Shown piece by piece: positions 5,480-7,554 of a stretch of 7,554 bases of DNA; position 1 is the first letter of the stretch; each line of letters opens with the position of its first letter. The DNA comes from Bacteroidota bacterium (GTDB lineage Bacteria; Bacteroidota; Bacteroidia; Bacteroidales; Prolixibacteraceae), in NCBI GenBank assembly GCA_030632865.1, contig DAOVTY010000153.1, positions 1-7,554 of the forward strand, read 5' to 3'. The position numbers were made by a program, and so were the translations under genes. The notes beneath the pieces were generated by a model, which worked only from the letters and a program-made list of their open reading frames with translations, made no database searches and was not told the DNA's origin.

Positions 5480-7554
5480 CTACTCAAACAACTCCACAAT
5501 TTCGTCTTTTGTAATTTTCTTAAAAGGGTTATTCGAATTTATAAACATATCTGCAAGCAAACTTTTACGCTCTTTAAGTTTTTGAATTTTCTCTTCTATT
5601 GAGTTTTCGGTAATAAAACGATAAACAAAAACGTTTTTGTCCTGTCCAATTCGGTGGGCGCGATTTATCGCCTGATTTTCTGCTGCCGGATTCCACCATG
5701 GATCGATAATAAAAACATAATCTGCTTCGGTAAGATTCAACCCCACTCCACCAGCTTTTAATGATATCAGAAAAATACGGTTTTCAGCATCATCCTGAAA
5801 CTCCTTAATTACATTTTCTCGTTTGGTAGTTTTGCCAGTTAGTTTGCTATATTTCCAGTTCTCCTGCTCAATTTTATCTTCAATTAATTCAAGATGTTTT
5901 ACAAACGTCGAAAATATTAAAACTTTATGTTTCTCTGCCACAAGATTATGCAACATCCTAAAAATCTCATCAAATTTACCAGAACTCTCCTCAACACTGT
6001 TTTCTATTAAACTAGGGTGATTAGCCAATTGTCGCAGTTTTGTAAGTCCCTGCAAAACTACAATCGAAGATTTTCCGATTCCCTCATTTTCGATACTGGA
6101 AAGTATTGCATTTCTGATTGTCGATTTCTCGCTCTCATACATTTTTTTCTGTCCACCTTCCATCGGACAATAAAGTATTTGCTCAACAACAGGCGGTAAA
6201 TCTTTTGCAACTTCGCTTTTTTTACGACGTAAAATAAACGGACGAATCATAATTTGCAATTTTTCCTGCTGCTCCTCGCTCCCACGTTTTTCTATTGGTG
6301 TTATAAAACTCTTTTTAAAAAAGGCCTGAGTACCAAAAATACCGGGATTTAAAAAATTCATTTGCGACCATAAATCAGATAGAGAATTTTCAATTGGCGT
6401 TCCGGTAATAACCAACCGGTGTTTGCCACGCAACTCCATTATTGCTTTATAACTTTTAGAAGATGCATTTTTCACATATTGACTCTCGTCTAAAATTAAG
6501 TAGAAAAACTCTGTTTTCGAAAGAATTTTACTGTCGTTACGAACAGTACCGTAAGTGGTTAATATAACATCGTAAAACTTAACTATTTTTGCTATATCAG
6601 ATACTTTTTTACGCTGAGTTCCTACATAAACAAAAACCTTTAATTCGGGTGTAAATTTCTGAATTTCGTTTTGCCAATTATGTACCAGCGAGGTTGGAAC
6701 AACAATTAAACTTGCCGATTGAGTCTCCTCATCAAAATCATTTTCAGTATTAAATATATCCAGCTGATTAGGATGTGAAATTGGATCAATTGTCTTTATA
6801 CTCGTTTTTTTGCGCTTTAGTTTCAACAAAAGAGTTAGCGCTTGCAACGTTTTTCCAAGTCCCATATCATCGGCAAGGCAACCTCCAAAATTATTCGAAT
6901 ATAAAGTATGCATCCAATTAAAACCAACCTCCTGATAGTTACGTAACTTTGCATTCAGATTTGGGGGTAATTTTACGCTTTTATTTTCACCATTTAAAAT
7001 ATCTTCAAACTTGCTAAAAGCTAACTTATCTTTATCGTTAGAAGCATTTTGAAGCAACATAAAATGATGTTTTTTAAACTGCAAATTATCTCCATTTTGC
7101 GTTCCAAAAGGTAGCACACCTTTAAAGCGTGTAAACCACTCCTCGGGCAAAATAGCTATTTCTCCATTGGGCAATACAAATTCGCGTATATTATTGAGGA
7201 TATACTTTTTTAGTTTTATAAACGGAATACTAAAATCGCCAAAATGTACAACTGCATAAACATCAAACCAGTCTCCTTTAGTTATCGTTTGCATATCCAA
7301 TTTTTGACTCCCGGTATAATAGTTTTTCTCCAATTTATCCTGAATAATATTAATTCCATTTTCAATTAATTTGGATTTGTTATCATTCAGCCAGTTTACA
7401 AAATAGTATATTGCATTTTTAGGTTCTAAAGAATCCATATCGACAATATCTAAATTGCCATTATTCTCGTTCAACCCAATTTCTTTTAAAGTTTGTAAAA
7501 TATCATTTTCCCAACCAAAATTGCGTAGAGTTTTATAAAAAATATATTCACCAT
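5480..7554 (-). CDS. SNF2-family DEAD/DEAH-box helicase (N-terminus outside window)
   Basis: The last 690 residues of a SNF2/Swi2-type ATPase. The frame is open to the right edge (first full codon 7552-7550, reading GEYIFYKTLRNFGWENDI), so a TTG at 7474 is not the start and the gene is cut by the window. Numbering from that codon: LRNYQEVGFNW (203-213) is the lead-in to the ATPase, DDMGLGKT (228-235) is Walker A, ILDESQYVKN (353-362) is motif II (DESQ rather than DEAH), TGTPIENS (383-390) is motif III, LIFSTF (about 545-550) is motif IV, SLKAGGVGLNLTEADYVFI (597-615) is motif V and QAINRAHRIGQ (627-637) is motif VI. All core motifs are intact. An insert at about 247-280 (between motifs I and Ia) contains QLDIF. 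Bacterial members are often about 900-1000 residues, so a few hundred N-terminal residues are probably missing. Likely an ATP-driven DNA translocase in transcription or repair; the substrate is unknown. Confidence 0.95.
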   Translation of the reverse strand, partial: GEYIFYKTLRNFGWENDILQTLKEIGLNENNGNLDIVDMDSLEPKNAIYYFVNWLNDNKSKLIENGINIIQDKLEKNYYTGSQKLDMQTITKGDWFDVYAVVHFGDFSIPFIKLKKYILNNIREFVLPNGEIAILPEEWFTRFKGVLPFGTQNGDNLQFKKHHFMLLQNASNDKDKLAFSKFEDILNGENKSVKLPPNLNAKLRNYQEVGFNWMHTLYSNNFGGCLADDMGLGKTLQALTLLLKLKRKKTSIKTIDPISHPNQLDIFNTENDFDEETQSASLIVVPTSLVHNWQNEIQKFTPELKVFVYVGTQRKKVSDIAKIVKFYDVILTTYGTVRNDSKILSKTEFFYLILDESQYVKNASSKSYKAIMELRGKHRLVITGTPIENSLSDLWSQMNFLNPGIFGTQAFFKKSFITPIEKRGSEEQQEKLQIMIRPFILRRKKSEVAKDLPPVVEQILYCPMEGGQKKMYESEKSTIRNAILSSIENEGIGKSSIVVLQGLTKLRQLANHPSLIENSVEESSGKFDEIFRMLHNLVAEKHKVLIFSTFVKHLELIEDKIEQENWKYSKLTGKTTKRENVIKEFQDDAENRIFLISLKAGGVGLNLTEADYVFIIDPWWNPAAENQAINRAHRIGQDKNVFVYRFITENSIEEKIQKLKERKSLLADMFINSNNPFKKITKDEIVELFE

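Noticed and set aside
7472..7474. TTG at 7474 (- strand) as start of the helicase
   Set aside because: The same frame stays open with plausible protein sequence up to the right edge, so this is an internal leucine codon.

Overview
The window reads as chromosomal DNA of a Bacteroidota organism. The reasons are its AT-rich base composition, the gene order of the Bat (Bacteroides aerotolerance) locus, A-rich leaders instead of Shine-Dalgarno sites, and promoter-like TAnnTTTG elements of the kind used by the Bacteroidetes primary sigma factor. A marine or anaerobic Bacteroidia relative (Marinilabiliales-like) is possible, but the sequence does not settle this.

Positions 1-4344 hold the 3' part of a bat operon on the + strand: batB (VWA protein, 5' end outside the window), batC (exported TPR protein with a long K/D/N/Q tract), batD (large exported protein with one membrane span) and batE (TPR, two membrane spans, SH3-like end). 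Signal peptides and membrane spans place most of these domains in the periplasm, so the four products probably form one inner-membrane complex whose soluble VWA, TPR, BatD and SH3 modules meet there. The upstream moxR/DUF58/batA part is expected to the left of the window.

All three spaces between bat genes carry the same unusual texture: arrays with a strict 7-nt period, built on AGT-N4, beginning at or just after the preceding stop codon. The batC-batD gap has a second array of TTTGAAC-like heptads that runs into a promoter-like element just before batD. The gap after batE lacks this pattern.

Positions 4345-4620 are a 276-nt gap holding two nested inverted repeats and a promoter-like element. 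It leads to a + strand gene for a NYN (PIN-like nuclease) protein with a C-terminal OST-HTH/LOTUS domain, probably an RNA-directed nuclease or RNA-binding protein.

Positions 5368-5479 are the gap between convergent genes and hold three palindromes, probably a two-way terminator or an intergenic repeat. From 5480 to the right edge lies a - strand SNF2-family helicase. Its frame stays open to the edge, so its N-terminus is missing. An insert in its ATPase core contains QLDIF, which resembles a sliding-clamp-binding peptide.

No rRNA, tRNA, CRISPR array, insertion sequence or phage gene was seen. The genes themselves are of known families. The least explained material is in the gaps: the heptad arrays, the nested repeat before the NYN gene, and the palindromes at the convergent junction.
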